NCBI GenBank assembly: GCA_905181685.1
Contig: CAJIYK010000001.1
Coordinates: 186,001 to 250,000 of the forward strand
Source of the DNA: Methylophilales bacterium BACL14 MAG-120910-bin43
GTDB lineage: Bacteria > Pseudomonadota > Gammaproteobacteria > Burkholderiales > Methylophilaceae
Length of the DNA: 64,000 bases
Direction: 5' to 3'
Shown: positions 61,740 to 64,000 of the stretch, one piece after another
How positions within the stretch are numbered: position 1 is the stretch's first letter
Layout of the letters: each line of letters opens with the position of its first letter
Position numbers and translations under genes: made by a program
Notes under the pieces: generated by a model
What the model was told of the DNA's origin: nothing
Databases searched by the model: none
Seen by the model: the letters and a program-made list of their open reading frames with translations, nothing else

Positions 61740-61747
61740 ATTTTTTT

Positions 61748-61927
61748 GATGCTGCCTAGATTAGCATCCAGAACCAAAGGTTCAGGTGGTAATAGACTAA
61801 GAAGCTTTAGGTTCACACGCCAAGAGCCCTTAAAAGGTAACCCAATCGTGTGTGATCACACCACATTCTGATTGACTAAAACCGATGCTATAGACTAGTT
61901 CAAGGAATAAATAATCTAAGCAACATC
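61748..61927 (-). ncRNA. ssrS: 6S RNA (SsrS)
   Basis: A 180-base transcript on the minus strand. The ends pair: GATGTTGCTTAGATTA at the 5' side with TAATCTAGGCAGCATC at the 3' side, followed by A-rich sequence. The middle is AT-poor and can form the open bulge that mimics a promoter. It lies directly downstream of zapA, the conserved place of ssrS in proteobacteria. 6S RNA binds sigma-70 RNA polymerase in stationary phase. Confidence 0.82.
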
Positions 61928-61941
61928 AAAAAAATTAAACT

Positions 61942-62226
61942 TTAACTTTCTAGTGCTTGATCAACTATTGAAGTTAAATTCGATATCTTTTTTTTATAAT
62001 CTACTATATGGACGCTTGAAGTTACATCATGGTTCAAAAATTCATGTGTAATATTTAAAGCAGCCATAATAATAGTTTTATCTACGCCAATAATATTGCC
62101 AGATTTTTGAACTTCATCAATTTTATTAGCTAAATAATTAATTGATTTCTGAAGGTTGGCTTCCTCTTCTTCAGGGCATGCAATTGTAAAATCTCGACCT
62201 AATAATTTGATTTCGACTTGTTTCAT
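61942..62226 (-). CDS. zapA: ZapA, cell division protein
   Basis: ZapA bundles FtsZ filaments at mid-cell. The 94-residue protein starts MKQVEIKLLGRDFTIACPEEEE, with the INYLANKIDEVQKSG and KTIIMAALNITHEFL helices. It is followed by 6S RNA and preceded within 2 bases by a ZapB-like coiled coil gene. Confidence 0.93.
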   Translation of the reverse strand: MKQVEIKLLGRDFTIACPEEEEANLQKSINYLANKIDEVQKSGNIIGVDKTIIMAALNITHEFLNHDVTSSVHIVDYKKKISNLTSIVDQALES

Positions 62227-62228
62227 AA

Positions 62229-62420
62229 TTAGCTTGGGAGTTGCCCAAGAAGATTTTCAATTTTCATAGTGGCTTCGTTAATTTTGGATTTTAAAATTCT
62301 GTTTTCCTCCTGTAATTTTTCAACAGAAGGCTTGATTTCATTATTTTCATGTCTAAGTGAGCTGACTGCATTGACTAATTCAGTTAACTTAGCTTCAAGT
62401 GCTGTAATTTCTTCATCCAT
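62229..62420 (-). CDS. ZapB-like coiled-coil protein (TIGR02449 type)
   Basis: A 63-residue, nearly all coiled-coil protein (ITALEAKLTELVNAVSSL, LRHENNEIKPSVEKLQEENRILK) ending LLGQLPS. Short coiled-coil genes of this type precede zapA in beta- and gammaproteobacteria, and are thought to act with ZapA/FtsZ. Confidence 0.85.
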   Translation of the reverse strand: MDEEITALEAKLTELVNAVSSLRHENNEIKPSVEKLQEENRILKSKINEATMKIENLLGQLPS

Positions 62421-62467
62421 CTTTTAACTATAATTTAATTCATAAGAGCTATCAATGAAAACTTCGA

Positions 62468-63361
62468 TCACTTTTTATTTTTTTTTGCACGTGGGTGTGC
62501 TTGGTCATAAGTTTTTGCTAAATGCTGAAAGTCTAAGTGAGTATAAATTTGTGTAGAACTAATATTTTCGTGACCTAATAACTCCTGAACAGCTCTTAAA
62601 TCTTGGCTTGATTGTAATAAATGAGAGGCAAAACTATGTCGAAGTAAATGAGGATGAATATTTTCAGATATTCCCTGTTTTTTTGCCCAAAATTTTAAAC
62701 GATATTGAACTGCCCTTTGCGTGAGCTCTTTTGTTTGTTTAGTTAAAAAAAGAATTGAATTGTTAGTTACGTTTTTAAGTTGAGATCTACTTTTAGTCCA
62801 TTTTCTGAGAGCTTGGATGGCTTCTTTACCTACAGGAACAATACGCATTTTCTTACCTTTACCTAAAACCGTAATAATCTCATCTGAAAAATTTATATCC
62901 TCTATCTTTAAGTTAACCAATTCAGATAGCCTTAACCCTGAAGAATAAAACAGCTCCAAAATGGCATGATCTCTCAAAGAAATAAAATCATCTCCAGCAA
63001 TATTGACTAACTTTATAGTTTGATCGACAGAAAGTGTTTGCGGCAATTTTTTACTTTTTTTAGGCGCCTTAATTTCCAAAACTGGATTATGCTTAAAATG
63101 ATGTTGATCAACAAGGAAAACAAATAGACCTTTCCAGGATGAGAGAATTCTTGATAATGAATTACTACTGAGACCTCTTGCATGAAGTGATGCAATGCTA
63201 TTTCTAATGTTATTTGATTTTAATTCCCCAAGTGATATGCCTTTATTATGTTGAATCAACATATCGATATCTCTAAAGTAGTTTTTAACTGTATGATCGC
63301 TTAATCTTCTCTCGAACGATATGAAGTCTTTATAGGCTTGAAGATGTTTTATATCGTTCAT
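62468..63361 (-). CDS. xerC: XerC tyrosine recombinase
   Basis: XerC with XerD resolves chromosome dimers at dif. The 297-residue protein has an N-terminal SAM-like core-binding domain and a catalytic domain with R144 (YSSGLRLSEL), K168/K170, H238, R241 (HPHLLRHSF), H264 and nucleophile Y273 (STQIYTHL). It follows dapF by 12 bases, the usual dapF-xerC order, without the intervening DUF484 gene of E. coli. XerC rather than XerD is chosen by context. Confidence 0.93.
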   Translation of the reverse strand: MNDIKHLQAYKDFISFERRLSDHTVKNYFRDIDMLIQHNKGISLGELKSNNIRNSIASLHARGLSSNSLSRILSSWKGLFVFLVDQHHFKHNPVLEIKAPKKSKKLPQTLSVDQTIKLVNIAGDDFISLRDHAILELFYSSGLRLSELVNLKIEDINFSDEIITVLGKGKKMRIVPVGKEAIQALRKWTKSRSQLKNVTNNSILFLTKQTKELTQRAVQYRLKFWAKKQGISENIHPHLLRHSFASHLLQSSQDLRAVQELLGHENISSTQIYTHLDFQHLAKTYDQAHPRAKKNKK

Positions 63362-63373
63362 AGTCTTATAAAA

Positions 63374-64000
63374 TTAAGCATATGCATTAAGATTCACTTC
63401 TCCTTCGAAACTGATTTCAGCTGACCCACTTAAAGTCATTGTATTTTTCATATCCCAATCTATCTGAACAACTCCGCCATCCATGTTTACAGTGATAGGT
63501 GTCTCTAATTTATTTTTTGAAATAGCAACCGCGGCAGCAGCACAAGCTCCTGATCCACAGGCCATAGTAAAGCCACTACCCCTTTCGAAAACCTTAAGTT
63601 GTATTGAATTTTTATCTATAATAGACATAAAGCCTACATTAATTCCATCCTTCCAAGTGCTTTGGATATCAAGAGCGACATCTTGATAATTTTCTTCTGA
63701 AATATTGTTGTCTGCCAAATTTATGACGGCATGAGGATTACCAATTAAGACATGATCATAATTAACTCCATGCCTATTAATTGTTGTTCTGATATCAGGT
63801 AATCCCATATCAACTTTAACCAAACCTTCACTATCTTGTGAAAGTAATGTGATGCCTGATAGCGTTTCAACTTTTATTGTTGAATTAGCAGATAATCCGT
63901 AATTTTTTATATACTTATAAAAACAACGCGCACCATTACCACATTGCTCAACCTCACCTCCATCAGAATTAAAGATACGGTATTTAAAATCAGCATCGTG
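63374..64000 (-). CDS. dapF: DapF, diaminopimelate epimerase (5' end outside the window)
   Basis: DapF interconverts L,L- and meso-diaminopimelate for lysine and peptidoglycan. The frame is open to the window edge. Both catalytic cysteines are seen: in EQCGNGARC at 63.93-63.96 kb and in MACGSGACAAA near 63.55 kb. Other motifs are FNSDGGEVEQCG and VxIGNPHAV. About 25-65 N-terminal residues are missing at the window edge. Confidence 0.96.
   Translation of the reverse strand, partial: HDADFKYRIFNSDGGEVEQCGNGARCFYKYIKNYGLSANSTIKVETLSGITLLSQDSEGLVKVDMGLPDIRTTINRHGVNYDHVLIGNPHAVINLADNNISEENYQDVALDIQSTWKDGINVGFMSIIDKNSIQLKVFERGSGFTMACGSGACAAAAVAISKNKLETPITVNMDGGVVQIDWDMKNTMTLSGSAEISFEGEVNLNAYA

Noticed and set aside
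1-64000. Mobile elements, prophage, toxin-antitoxin or defence islands
   Set aside because: No transposase, terminal repeats, integrase other than housekeeping XerC, or island-like composition was seen.

Overview
This is a 64 kb stretch of a small, AT-rich, very densely coded proteobacterial chromosome. Gene content and order point to a streamlined betaproteobacterium, most likely a marine or freshwater Methylophilales (OM43-like) methylotroph. The clues are the block argC / coiled-coil membrane protein / bactofilin / erpA next to anmK-tyrS, the rimP-nusA-infB-rbfA-truB-rpsO-pnp block, gmk-rpoZ-spoT-ridA-recG, a lysine-rich H1-like protein beside dksA, a possible PQQ-associated beta-propeller lipoprotein, and zapA next to 6S RNA. 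The taxonomic call is inference. I see no rRNA operon, insertion sequence, prophage, CRISPR array or toxin-antitoxin pair.

Layout. 0-3 kb: glmU (5' truncated) and glmS, amino-sugar synthesis. 2.8-5.2 kb: the least familiar part, with a 42-residue Cys-rich protein, a Fur-like palindrome, two small orphan membrane proteins, a tandem pair of DUF3147-type membrane proteins and an unrecognised 162-residue protein. 5.2-14.6 kb (minus): rhlE-like helicase, GIY-YIG protein, zinc alcohol dehydrogenase, small envelope proteins, prmA-accC-accB-aroQ, a TlpA-like thioredoxin and dsbD. 14.6-22.3 kb: fxsA, a 2Fe-2S flavodoxin/ferredoxin-type reductase, hemD-hemC, argH, hemW, rdgB, rph. 22.4-31.2 kb (plus): yicC, gmk, rpoZ, spoT, ridA, recG, ubiC, ubiA, rplM, rpsI. 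31.2-37.2 kb: argC, bactofilin, erpA, gltA, anmK, tyrS. 37.2-45.6 kb: the transcription/translation operon from rimP to pnp. 45.6-51.9 kb: dksA, an H1-like repeat protein, folD, three tRNAs, a MoeB/ThiF enzyme, valS, a TusA-like protein and a ferritin-like protein. 52-56.3 kb: a MAPEG protein, small membrane proteins and a vitamin B12 uptake locus (BtuM-like protein, and a BtuB-like TonB receptor under a cobalamin riboswitch). 56.4-64 kb: yggX, phoU, rpiA, ilvA, a beta-propeller lipoprotein, an EVE protein, a DUF2237 protein, 6S RNA, zapA, a zapB-like gene, xerC and dapF (5' end outside the window).

The dominant oddity is that many essential genes (glmU, glmS, accB, spoT, ubiA, infB, truB, rpsO, pnp, folD, moeB/thiF, valS) are broken by single-base insertions or deletions, and joining the frames restores full, family-length proteins. 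That pattern fits uncorrected long-read or low-coverage assembly error much better than biology. Such genes are given below as single features, with the approximate break positions. The BtuB-like gene is far more heavily hit than any other gene and is listed as broken. No gene-free stretch above 300 bases is left unexplained: the longest, about 56.0-56.4 kb, holds the cobalamin riboswitch.
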